From NCBI GenBank assembly GCA_900548905.1, contig URMK01000032.1, forward strand, positions 7,167 to 71,166: a stretch of DNA of 64,000 bases, read 5' to 3'. The translations under genes were made by a program, and so were the position numbers. This document shows, piece after piece, positions 33,763-41,563 of the stretch. This DNA is from an uncultured Lachnospiraceae bacterium (GTDB taxonomy: Bacteria; Bacillota; Clostridia; Lachnospirales; Lachnospiraceae). The notes under the pieces are model-generated. The model worked only from the letters and a program-made list of their open reading frames with translations, was not told the DNA's origin and did not search any database. The first letter of the stretch is position 1. Every line of letters begins with the position of its first letter.

Positions 33763-33832
33763 AATTCCGCAGGATATACGCCGCCGTTTGCGGGGCGCGC
33801 AGATTGCAGGAATAAATTTTCAAATACATACC
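33762..33832. repeat. Relic of the family B (MITE-like) element, right half
   Basis: The stretch GCGGGGCGCGCAGATTGCAG through GAATAAATTTTCAAATAC aligns with the right end of the intact element at 37538-37699 (GTGGGGCGTGCAGATTGTGG, GAATGAATTTTCAAACAC). The first part, GAATTCCGCAGG, matches its AAATTCCCCGCA. The left half is missing. It lies between the MBOAT stop and the SGNH start. Confidence 0.6.
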
Positions 33833-33894
33833 GGACTGCATATGGGAACGGCGAAACAGCCGCCCGGCAGCCGCCCGTTTACAAAGGAGCTTCC

Positions 33895-34710
33895 ATGAAA
33901 AAATACCGTTTTTCCCTCCTGCTTCTCCTGTCTGTCCTGCTGGCCATGCCTTTTATCTGGAAATCATTTCTTCCGGGTACGCTCCTCCCCCCTGCCGTAT
34001 CCACCCTTCAGGCGGAGGAAAAGGAAATGCCCGATCCTGTGAGCCCGGAATCCGGTTTGTCCCCGGAATCCGCCCCTGCCTCCGAAATCCCTTCTTCCGG
34101 TACTGCCGCTATCCAGTCACAGAGACCGGCTTCCGAAGCTGCCGGGCCGGGCCGTTTCGCCGATACCCTGTTCATAGGAGACTCCCGCACCGTAGGTCTT
34201 TCGGAGTACGCTGATTTAGGATGCGCCGATGTATTTGCCTCCTCCGGCATGAGTGTATATAAACTTTTTGATACCGGTCTGACCGTTCCCCGCCTCGGCA
34301 AAACAGATCTCACCCAGCTCCTGCAGACTGTGTCCTACCAGCGGATTTATATCATGCTTGGCATCAATGAGTTAGGCTATGATTTCCAACAGACGGCACA
34401 GAAATACGCCTCTGCCATCGCGCGGATCCGGGCCCTGCAGCCAAAAGCCGTCCTTTTTCTGGAAGCCAACCTCCATGTTACCGCGGAAAAATCCGCTTCT
34501 GACGGCATTTATAATAACACCTCCATTGACCGGATAAACCAGTTCATTGCAGGGCTGTGTGACGGGAAAACACTTATTTACGTGAATGCGAATGAATTAT
34601 TCGACGACGGGGACGGAAACCTGGCCGCTGGTTATACCAAGGATCAGGTGCATGTTTTGGGGAAATACTATGCCCAATGGGCGGATTGGCTCGCTTCCGG
34701 CGGGATTTGA
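33895..34710 (+). CDS. Secreted SGNH/GDSL-type hydrolase or acyltransferase
   Basis: A 271-residue protein with an N-terminal signal/anchor helix (FSLLLLLSVLLAMPFIW), a Pro/Ser/Glu linker to about residue 85 and an SGNH domain. Block I reads FIGDSRTVGL with catalytic Ser97, block III reads LGINELGYD, and the Asp-x-x-His pair is DQVH (Asp250, His253). In MBOAT-SGNH pairs the SGNH partner completes O-acetylation of extracellular polymers, as PatB or AlgX does. It follows the MBOAT gene by about 130 bases, which include a MITE relic, with its own AAAGGAG site. Specificity is unknown. Confidence 0.88.
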   Translation: MKKYRFSLLLLLSVLLAMPFIWKSFLPGTLLPPAVSTLQAEEKEMPDPVSPESGLSPESAPASEIPSSGTAAIQSQRPASEAAGPGRFADTLFIGDSRTVGLSEYADLGCADVFASSGMSVYKLFDTGLTVPRLGKTDLTQLLQTVSYQRIYIMLGINELGYDFQQTAQKYASAIARIRALQPKAVLFLEANLHVTAEKSASDGIYNNTSIDRINQFIAGLCDGKTLIYVNANELFDDGDGNLAAGYTKDQVHVLGKYYAQWADWLASGGI

Positions 34711-34808
34711 GGACATTTTTCTCCCCTTTTGTAAAAACTTAGGGATGTTTTTTCTCAAAAAGCCCATGGACTCTACGGTTTTCTTGATGTAAAATAAAAA
34801 GGAGATCC

Positions 34809-36125
34809 TTGCAGCGGCATAAAACCGCCGCTCTCGGGGAGCAAGAAACAGAACAACTATCAGCAGACGAGGCTTTTATGGAAAACCAAAAAGAAAATCA
34901 TACATATCTGGAAACAAACGGTGATTACCGAATGCGGGAGCTGGACAAAAGTGACCTGGAACAGTTTAATGCCCTGCTCCAATACGCATTCCAGGTCACC
35001 TCTTATGAACTGCTCCAGACCGGCTGGGAGCAGGATGAAATCAAATATGCCAAACGTCCCATCCTGGAGGAAGCATATGTGCTGGGATGGTTTTACAAGG
35101 AAAAACTGGCATCCATGATCGTGGTCTATTCCATGAAGGTGAATATCCACGACAACATTATGGATATGGGCGGTATCACGGGAGTGGCTACTTATCCGGA
35201 ATACACGGGCAAGGGGCTGATACATTCCCTGATGAAAAGGGCCATCAACTATATGCATGACCAGGAATTCCCTATATCTTTTCTATATCCCTATTCCATA
35301 CCCTTCTACCGGAAAATGGGCTGGGAGATCGTTTCCGACAAGCTCACCTTTACGGTAAAGGATACCCAGCTGCCCAAATCCAGGCCTGTGACCGGTATGG
35401 TGGAACGGGTCAGCCTGGAATCTGAGGATTACAAGAACGTTTATTCTTACTTCGCCTATCAGCGGCACGGTGCCATGATCCGGGACAATCTCGCCTGGGA
35501 TGAATACTGGCGCTGGGAAAATGATGATATGATTGCCGCCGTCTATTACAATAAAGATCATAAACCACTGGGCTATGTGGTTTACTACATTGCCAACGAA
35601 ATTTTCCACATCAAAGATATGGTTTATCTGAATATAGAAGCGAACTATGGGCTGTGGAATTATGTCAGCGCCCATTTTTCCATGATCACCCAGGTGCAGG
35701 GGGATAATTATTCCGGGGAGCCTATGGCCTATCTGTTTGAGGACAGTGAGATCACGGAGACCATTTCCCCTTATATCATGGCGCGTATCGTTGACGTGAA
35801 GGATTTTCTTACCGAATACCCTTACCAGATCCAGCCCGAGGATTTCAAAATCCATTTCCGGGTCTTTGACAAGATGTCCTCCTGGAACAACGCCGATTTC
35901 ATGGTTTCCTGGCACAACGGGGAAACGGTCTGCGAACAGGTGGAGGATAACCAGTCCATCAATGTGGTGGAGTTAAGCATCAATACCCTGACTACCATGC
36001 TCATGGGCTACAAGAGGCCTACCTATCTCTATGATCATGAGAAAATCCAGACCGAATACTATATGCTCACCTGGCTGGAGCGGCTGATTCCGGTTGAAAA
36101 GCCTTATTTTTCCGATTATTTCTAA
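34809..36125 (+). CDS. Eis-like GNAT acetyltransferase with SCP2-type C-terminal domain
   Basis: A 438-residue protein. The GNAT core has GGITGVATYPEYTGKGLIHSL (acetyl-CoA loop) and ISFLYPYSIPFYRKMGWE; a second GNAT-like half follows, then a C-terminal sterol-carrier-like domain (IMARIVDVKDFL), the Eis architecture. Eis proteins acetylate amines, including aminoglycosides, though many members act on unknown targets. A TTG at 34809 is preceded by a strong AAAAGGAG; an ATG at 34878 with GAGG gives MENQKENHTY and a more usual N-terminus, so the true start is uncertain. It ends 12 bases before the large inverted repeat. Confidence 0.85.
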   Translation: MQRHKTAALGEQETEQLSADEAFMENQKENHTYLETNGDYRMRELDKSDLEQFNALLQYAFQVTSYELLQTGWEQDEIKYAKRPILEEAYVLGWFYKEKLASMIVVYSMKVNIHDNIMDMGGITGVATYPEYTGKGLIHSLMKRAINYMHDQEFPISFLYPYSIPFYRKMGWEIVSDKLTFTVKDTQLPKSRPVTGMVERVSLESEDYKNVYSYFAYQRHGAMIRDNLAWDEYWRWENDDMIAAVYYNKDHKPLGYVVYYIANEIFHIKDMVYLNIEANYGLWNYVSAHFSMITQVQGDNYSGEPMAYLFEDSEITETISPYIMARIVDVKDFLTEYPYQIQPEDFKIHFRVFDKMSSWNNADFMVSWHNGETVCEQVEDNQSINVVELSINTLTTMLMGYKRPTYLYDHEKIQTEYYMLTWLERLIPVEKPYFSDYF

Positions 36126-36136
36126 AAGTATTACCG

Positions 36137-36360
36137 TTTACGGCCTCTCTGTGCCTGGGGGATATTCCTTCCGCCCGCCCTGCCGGCTATGGTATGTTCC
36201 CTGCACGGGCCTTCTAAAAACGCCGGTCCTTGGATTGCGTCCTGTGCAATCCTAGTACCGCTGCGTTTTTGGCAGAGCGAAAGCGTGCCCACGCAGGGAA
36301 CATACCATAGCCGGCAGGGCGGGCGGAAGGAATCTCCCCCAGGCACAGAGAGGCCGTAAA
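36137..36360. repeat. Family A element: 68-bp inverted repeat with structured 88-base loop
   Basis: The left arm (36137-36204, from TTTACGGCCTCTCTGTGCC to TATGGTATGTTCCCTGC) pairs with 36293-36360 at 67 of 68 positions. The loop folds further: AAAAACGCCGGT against ACCGCTGCGTTTTT, and GGATTGC against GCAATCC. It lies exactly between two convergent genes (36125 and 36381) and can serve as a bidirectional terminator. The loop core TCTAAAAACGCCGGTCC recurs at 63971 although the arms there differ. There is no ORF of note and no transposase. Confidence 0.9.
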
Positions 36361-36380
36361 TGATAACCTAAAAGCGGCCC

Positions 36381-37493
36381 TCAGGACTCCAGGAGCAGTC
36401 CGGCCAGGTACTGCGCGGTGGGGAGAAGGGCATCCGGATCCACCCGGAAGCCGGGCTGATGGATCAGCTGCCCTTTTCCGGTTCCGATCTTGATATAACA
36501 GCCCGGAATATGCTCCGCGTAAAAAGAAAAATCATCTCCGCCCAGGGAGCGTTCTTCCTCCGCGACCAGGAATCCCTGCTCCAGCGCCTTCCGTTTTCCC
36601 AGTTCCGCCATGCGGCCGTCATTGTATACCGCAGGAGGCCCGGGAATCCATTCCACAGCCGCCGCGGCCCCATAAGCCCGGGCCGTCTGCTCCGCTATTT
36701 CCCGAAGCCTTTTTTCATACAAACGTCTGTCCTCCCGTTCCATGGTCCGCACAGTCCCTTCCAGCTGGGCCGTTTCCGGAATCACGTTCCAGGTATTCCC
36801 CGCCTGGATCCTTGTGACGCTCAGAAGGGATGGATGGAAGGCGTTTACATTTCTGCTCATAATCGTCTGAAAGGCCTGCACCATAGCCGCCGCAGCGGGA
36901 ATGGGATCCGTACCGTCGTCGGGATGTGCCCCGTGACAGCCCACTCCCTGTATGGTCACCACAAACCGATCCACGGCAGCGGCCACATAACCTTCTCTGA
37001 TTCCGATGGTATGCACCGGATTGGTGGGATCCGCATGGATTCCCCAGATCCGTTCCACCCCTTCCATCACATCGGTTTCCAGCATTTTCAGCGCCCCCAG
37101 GGAGGATTCTTCCCCCGGCTGGAAGAGGATCCGCACACTTCCCCTAAGCGCCTCTCTTTTTTCCTGAAGGATCAGAGCCGTGCCGATCCCTGCCGTGATA
37201 TGAAAATCATGGCCGCAGGCATGCATTTTCCCCGGACAGAGGGAGCGGTAGGAAAGGCCGGATTCCTCCCTGATAGGCAGCGCGTCGATATCGCAGCGCA
37301 GCGCCTGAACGGGACCTTTTCTTTTTCCCCGGATCACAGCCGCCAGACCGGTTTCCAGCTTACAGGGCAGGATTTCGATCCCCTCTTTTTCCAGAAGTTC
37401 TCTAATTTTGGCCGTTGTCTTATATTCCTCATAGGATAGCTCCGGGTTCTGATGGAACCAGTAAAAAGCTTCCTTCAGCATCTGTTCCGTCAT
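36381..37493 (-). CDS. M20-family amidohydrolase/aminoacylase
   Basis: A 370-residue zinc peptidase-like enzyme of the IAA-amino acid hydrolase/HipO type. It has the dizinc motif KMHACGHDFHITAG, the acid GEESSLGA, metal histidine in IHADPTNPVHTIG, and a C-terminal GGDDFSFYAEHIPGCY. It removes acyl groups from N-acyl amino acids or short peptides in the cytoplasm. I start it at 37493, where AGAGGTGAGAAC precedes the ATG; upstream codons reach into poorly conserved sequence. It follows the oligopeptide permease operon in the same direction, separated by the family B element. Confidence 0.9.
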   Translation of the reverse strand: MTEQMLKEAFYWFHQNPELSYEEYKTTAKIRELLEKEGIEILPCKLETGLAAVIRGKRKGPVQALRCDIDALPIREESGLSYRSLCPGKMHACGHDFHITAGIGTALILQEKREALRGSVRILFQPGEESSLGALKMLETDVMEGVERIWGIHADPTNPVHTIGIREGYVAAAVDRFVVTIQGVGCHGAHPDDGTDPIPAAAAMVQAFQTIMSRNVNAFHPSLLSVTRIQAGNTWNVIPETAQLEGTVRTMEREDRRLYEKRLREIAEQTARAYGAAAAVEWIPGPPAVYNDGRMAELGKRKALEQGFLVAEEERSLGGDDFSFYAEHIPGCYIKIGTGKGQLIHQPGFRVDPDALLPTAQYLAGLLLES

Positions 37494-37537
37494 AGTTCTC
37501 ACCTCTTCCTGCTTATATACATGCCGGCTGCAGCACA

Positions 37538-37699
37538 AGAGCGTGTTTGAAAATTGCTTTCTGCAAGATGTGCGTCACAATTTGTGGGGAATTTGTCCCA
37601 AATTCATGAGGCGTAGCGGGCTACGTTGATTGAATTTGGGATAAATTCCCCGCAAAGTGGGGCGTGCAGATTGTGGGAATGAATTTTCAAACACGCTCT
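37538..37699. repeat. Family B MITE-like element, intact
   Basis: Perfect 18-bp terminal inverted repeats (AGAGCGTGTTTGAAAATT at 37538-37555, complement at 37682-37699) flank a second, longer near-perfect inverted repeat (GGGGAATTTGTCCC against GGGATAAATTCCCC) and a central CGTAG-CGGG-CTACG hairpin. The whole element can fold into one long stem. It lacks a coding frame. The oligopeptide permease gene's stop codon TAG (37698-37700) lies within its right terminal repeat. It separates permease and amidohydrolase genes that otherwise look like one operon. Confidence 0.9.
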
Positions 37700-38591
37700 A
37701 ATTCCTGCTGTTGGGATCCAGCGCGTCACGAAGGGCATCCCCAATGAAATTAATAGCAATGACCAGAACCACAATGAGCAGACCCGGCGGGATCCAGAGC
37801 CACGGCTGTTTGGTGAGCACCGTCAGCGACTGGGCGCCGTTCAGCATATTCCCCAGACTGGCCGTAGGGGGCTGCACCCCCATTCCCAGGAAGCTTAATG
37901 CCGCCTCGTCCAGCATGGACAGCGCCAGGACAGAGGTGGCATACACCAGGATAGGCGCCGCCGTATTGGGCAGGATTTCTGAAAAAAGGATATGCCGAAG
38001 CGGCATTCCGGCCACGATATTCCCTTTGATAAAATTGGTTTCCCGCAGACTCAGCACGTTTCCCCTGACCAGGCGGGCGATACCCGGCCAGTCCACAAAA
38101 CCCAGTATCAGAATGATATTCCAAAGCCCGGGCTTGAAAATCGAAGCGGCCACCAGCACCAGGAGGATATAGGGAAAGGACATGACCATATCCGTAAAGC
38201 GCATGATGATCATATCCGCCACTCCGCCGAAATAGCCGGCGATCAGGCCAAGCACCACTCCTATCACCGTGGAAATCAGGGTTGCCATCACGCCTACCAG
38301 CAAAGAAATCCGCATGGCATACAGAAGCCTGCTGAACACATCCCTTCCTATCTGATCCGTTCCCAGCCAGAACTGCGCGTTGGGCGCGCCGCTGAAGGTA
38401 CCCACAATGGCATCCGGATCATAAGGTGCGATCACCGGAGCCAGAAGTGCCGCCCCTCCCAGGATTATCAATATCACAAGGCTTACCGCCGCCAGATGAT
38501 GCCGGCGGAAACGCCGGAACACGGTCTGCAGATAGCTTTCTCTCGTTATATCTCTTTTTTTAGGTTCTTCCGTTTGTTTATTCTTCCACAT
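37698..38591 (-). CDS. oppC: Oligopeptide ABC transporter permease (OppC/DppC)
   Basis: A 297-residue permease. A cytoplasmic N-terminus (ITRESYLQTVFRRFRRH) precedes the first helix, the family motif APYDPDAI follows, and the EAA-type loop reads LSLRETNFIKGNIVAGMP. The C-terminus GDALRDALDPNSRN is the normal ending for OppC proteins, so the MITE provides only the stop codon and has not removed coding sequence. It is last of the transport genes and pairs with the OppB-like permease 12 bases upstream. Confidence 0.92.
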   Translation of the reverse strand: MWKNKQTEEPKKRDITRESYLQTVFRRFRRHHLAAVSLVILIILGGAALLAPVIAPYDPDAIVGTFSGAPNAQFWLGTDQIGRDVFSRLLYAMRISLLVGVMATLISTVIGVVLGLIAGYFGGVADMIIMRFTDMVMSFPYILLVLVAASIFKPGLWNIILILGFVDWPGIARLVRGNVLSLRETNFIKGNIVAGMPLRHILFSEILPNTAAPILVYATSVLALSMLDEAALSFLGMGVQPPTASLGNMLNGAQSLTVLTKQPWLWIPPGLLIVVLVIAINFIGDALRDALDPNSRN

Positions 38592-38603
38592 ATCCCATTG
38601 CTC

Positions 38604-39551
38604 CTATTGCAGCTGAATCGTAGGATCCACCAGTGCGTATAAAATATCGGTCAGCAGATTCGCCGCCAGGACCACCACCGCGGACAACAGACACACACCC
38701 ATGATTACCGGATAATCCCTGTTTGTTATGGCGCTCATGGTCATCAGGCCCAGCCCGGGCCAGGAAAACACCTGTTCAATAATTACCTGTCCGCCGAAAA
38801 GCATCGGAATTTCCATACCGATTACCGTCACAATAGGAATCAGGGCGTTGCGCAGGGCATGCTTGTTAATCACCTTAAAGCGCCCGATCCCTTTTGCCTT
38901 AGCGGTACGCAGATAATCCTGCTGCAGGATTTCCAGGACGGCGCTCCGGATATACCGGATATTGGTGCCTGCCATGGAGGTGGCGAGCACCAGCACAGGC
39001 ATGACCATATGCTTTGCCACATCGGCCGCTCCTCCCGCTGTCCCCAGCGTGGTCATCCCGCTGGAAGGAAGCCAGCCCAGCTTCACGGTAAAAATAAAAA
39101 TAAGAAGCAGGGACAGGAAAAATCCGGGAATACTGCTGCCCAGAAACGATAACGTAACTACCGTATAATCCCCTTTGGAATACTGGTGGATGGCGCTGTA
39201 TATCCCCGCAGGCACCGCCATGATAAGGCTCACCACCAGAGAGGCGCCCATAAGCAGCAGGGTAGGCCCCAGATGGCTGCCGATCATGGCGCTCACCGAC
39301 TGGTAGCTTTTAAGGGAATACCCCATATTTCCCTGGAGCAGCTGCCCCAGCCAGACAAAATACTGGACATAAAAAGGCTGATCCAGCCCCAGGGCAATCC
39401 GTTTTGCCTCCACAGCCGCCTGGGAAACCCTGGGACCCTGGAGCATTTCCAGCGGGCTGCCCGCCAGACACATAATGGCATAATCAATAATGGTGATCCC
39501 GATAAGGACGGGTATGGCAATCAAAATCCGTTTTATGATATATTTGCTCAT
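38604..39551 (-). CDS. oppB: Oligopeptide ABC transporter permease (OppB/DppB)
   Basis: A 315-residue permease beginning MSKYIIKRILIAIPVLIGIT, the standard OppB N-terminus. The motif ALGLDQPFYVQYFVWL is typical, and the EAA loop reads QDYLRTAKAKGIGRFKVI. The C-terminus LTDILYALVDPTIQLQ is also standard. The frame could extend 38 codons upstream, but AGGAGG seven bases before the ATG at 39551 settles the start, two bases beyond the previous stop. It forms the membrane channel with the OppC-like protein. Confidence 0.92.
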   Translation of the reverse strand: MSKYIIKRILIAIPVLIGITIIDYAIMCLAGSPLEMLQGPRVSQAAVEAKRIALGLDQPFYVQYFVWLGQLLQGNMGYSLKSYQSVSAMIGSHLGPTLLLMGASLVVSLIMAVPAGIYSAIHQYSKGDYTVVTLSFLGSSIPGFFLSLLLIFIFTVKLGWLPSSGMTTLGTAGGAADVAKHMVMPVLVLATSMAGTNIRYIRSAVLEILQQDYLRTAKAKGIGRFKVINKHALRNALIPIVTVIGMEIPMLFGGQVIIEQVFSWPGLGLMTMSAITNRDYPVIMGVCLLSAVVVLAANLLTDILYALVDPTIQLQ

Positions 39552-39553
39552 AC

Positions 39554-40561
39554 TTACGCCTCCTTCCTCATTACGACGGGACAAGCCGCCATGTGGCCGC
39601 TCCCGGGAACCGTTTCTGCCATCCCGGGTTCCTCTCTGCTGCAGCTTTCCAACGCATAAGGGCATCGGGGATGGAACCGGCAGCCGGCGGGAGGATTGGT
39701 ACTGGAACCGATTTCTCCCTGCAGCAGGTTCCGTTTTTCTTCCGCTCTGTCCGGATCCGCTATAGGTACCGCCTGGATGAGCGCTTTGGTATACGGATGC
39801 ACCGGCGAATGAAACACCTCCGACGCTTTCCCGATTTCCACTATTTTACCCAGATACATCACCGCGATCCGGTCGCTCACATAATTCACCGCCCCCAGGC
39901 CATGGCCCACAAAAAGGCTGGTAAGGTGCAGCTCCTTCTGCAGCTGGCGCAGCAGGTTCAGAATCTGCGCCTGGATAGACACGTCCAGGGCGCTTACCGG
40001 CTCGTCGCATACCAGGAACCGGGGATTTAAGGACAGCGCCTTGGCAATCCCGATTCTCTGCCTCTGCCCGCCCGAAAACTCATGGGGATACCTGCCCAGC
40101 ACATTCCTGGAAAGCCCCACCATGTCCAGGATTCTGTCCACATCCCCGGAAATGGTGTCCGGCGTGGAAATATGATGATAAAGCATGGGCTGGGATAGTA
40201 TTTCATAGATATGCTTCCTGGGATTCAGGGAGGAATAGGAATCCTGGAAAACCATCTGCAGCTGGGTACGGATTTTTTTCATTTCCCCGGGCCTGCATGC
40301 GGACAGATCCTTGCCGTCATAATAGATTTTCCCTTCCGTTGGCTGCTCCAGCCCTACGATCTGCCTCCCGATGGTGGATTTCCCGCAGCCGGATTCCCCC
40401 ACAAGCCCCAGGGTTTCCCCCTCCATCACGGAAAAACTAACGCCGTCCACCGCTTTTACATAGCCGGTGGTATGGGTGACGATCCCGCCTTTGATGGGAT
40501 AGTACTTTTTCATATTTTCCACTTCTATCAGAGGAACTTTTTTTCTTTTATCCTGATCCAT
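39554..40561 (-). CDS. oppF: Oligopeptide ABC transporter ATPase (OppF)
   Basis: A 335-residue ATPase. Walker A is GESGCGKST, the signature FSGGQRQRIGIAKAL, Walker B FLVCDEPVSALD, and the C-terminal oligopeptide-type region holds CRFHPRCPYALESCS with cysteines that often bind an Fe-S cluster. The start at 40561 is two bases after the upstream stop; GAGGAAAAG is its ribosome site. It pairs with the OppD-like ATPase to power uptake of peptides. Confidence 0.92.
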   Translation of the reverse strand: MDQDKRKKVPLIEVENMKKYYPIKGGIVTHTTGYVKAVDGVSFSVMEGETLGLVGESGCGKSTIGRQIVGLEQPTEGKIYYDGKDLSACRPGEMKKIRTQLQMVFQDSYSSLNPRKHIYEILSQPMLYHHISTPDTISGDVDRILDMVGLSRNVLGRYPHEFSGGQRQRIGIAKALSLNPRFLVCDEPVSALDVSIQAQILNLLRQLQKELHLTSLFVGHGLGAVNYVSDRIAVMYLGKIVEIGKASEVFHSPVHPYTKALIQAVPIADPDRAEEKRNLLQGEIGSSTNPPAGCRFHPRCPYALESCSREEPGMAETVPGSGHMAACPVVMRKEA

Positions 40562-40563
40562 CC

Positions 40564-41538
40564 TTACTTTTCCTCTTCCTTCATAACAACGCATTTCGCC
40601 CTGTGATTTTCCCCGAAGGAATAATTCTCCTGGGGCTTATCACACTCGGGCCTGCGGAATGTGCACCGATCGGCAAACCGGCAGCCCGGTATATCATCGT
40701 AGCCCTCCGGCACGATTCCCGGTATGGATACCAGCTGTCTGTCCTCCCCGTCGTAAATGCTGGGTACCGTAGCCAGAAGCGCCTTGGTATACGGATGTTT
40801 GGGGGCGAGGAAGATTTCCTTTGCCGGCGCTTCTTCAATAATCTGCCCTGCATACATCACCAGGACCCGATCCGCCATGCTGGCTACCAGTCCGATATCA
40901 TGGGTAATCAGGATGATAGACATCCCGATTTCTTCCCGAAGCTCCTTTAACAGGCTCATGATCTGGGCCTGAATGGTCACATCCAGCGCCGTTGTGGGTT
41001 CATCCGCGATGAGCAGGGCCGGATTGCAGCAAAGGGCCATGGCGATCATGGCACGCTGACGCATTCCCCCGGAAAGGGTATGGGGGAATTTGCGCATGGC
41101 TGCATGGGCATCCGGCATCCCTACCTTTTCCAATATACTTTCCGCTCTTTTGGCCGCTTCCGCTTTAGGCAGATGCATATGCTTGCGGATGCTTTCCGTT
41201 ATCTGGTTGCCCACGGTAAAAACAGGATTCAGGGAGGTCAGGGGATCCTGGAAAATCATGGTGATGCGGTTTCCCCGAATATCATCCAGCTCCTTTTCCC
41301 CCATTTCCAGAAGATTCTTACCATCAAACAGGACAGAGCCGTCTATGACGGCCCCGCCCCTTCCTAACAATCCCATAATTGAAAGTGAGGTAACACTTTT
41401 TCCGCACCCGGATTCCCCCACGATGCAGACCACTTCTCCCTCATCCACGTAAAAATCCACATGATCCACGCTGACCGTTTTTCCATAATCACCGGTAAAA
41501 GCGGTGGTCAGCCCGTTTACCTCCAGTAAATGCGACAT
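40564..41538 (-). CDS. oppD: Oligopeptide ABC transporter ATPase (OppD)
   Basis: A 324-residue ATPase with Walker A GESGCGKSV, signature LSGGMRQRAMIAMAL, Walker B LLIADEPTTALD and the C-terminal CRFADRCTFRRPEC cysteines. The C-terminal oligo/dipeptide domain marks it as OppD rather than a general ATPase. It is the second gene of the operon, 25 bases after the binding-protein stop. Together with the OppF-like ATPase and two permeases it forms a complete importer. Confidence 0.93.
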   Translation of the reverse strand: MSHLLEVNGLTTAFTGDYGKTVSVDHVDFYVDEGEVVCIVGESGCGKSVTSLSIMGLLGRGGAVIDGSVLFDGKNLLEMGEKELDDIRGNRITMIFQDPLTSLNPVFTVGNQITESIRKHMHLPKAEAAKRAESILEKVGMPDAHAAMRKFPHTLSGGMRQRAMIAMALCCNPALLIADEPTTALDVTIQAQIMSLLKELREEIGMSIILITHDIGLVASMADRVLVMYAGQIIEEAPAKEIFLAPKHPYTKALLATVPSIYDGEDRQLVSIPGIVPEGYDDIPGCRFADRCTFRRPECDKPQENYSFGENHRAKCVVMKEEEK

Positions 41539-41563
41539 ATCGTTACCTCACTTGCTTTCCATA

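Noticed and set aside
34711..34808. A terminator after the SGNH gene.
   Set aside because: No stable stem is visible before the T-rich stretch; only the ribosome site of the next gene can be supported.
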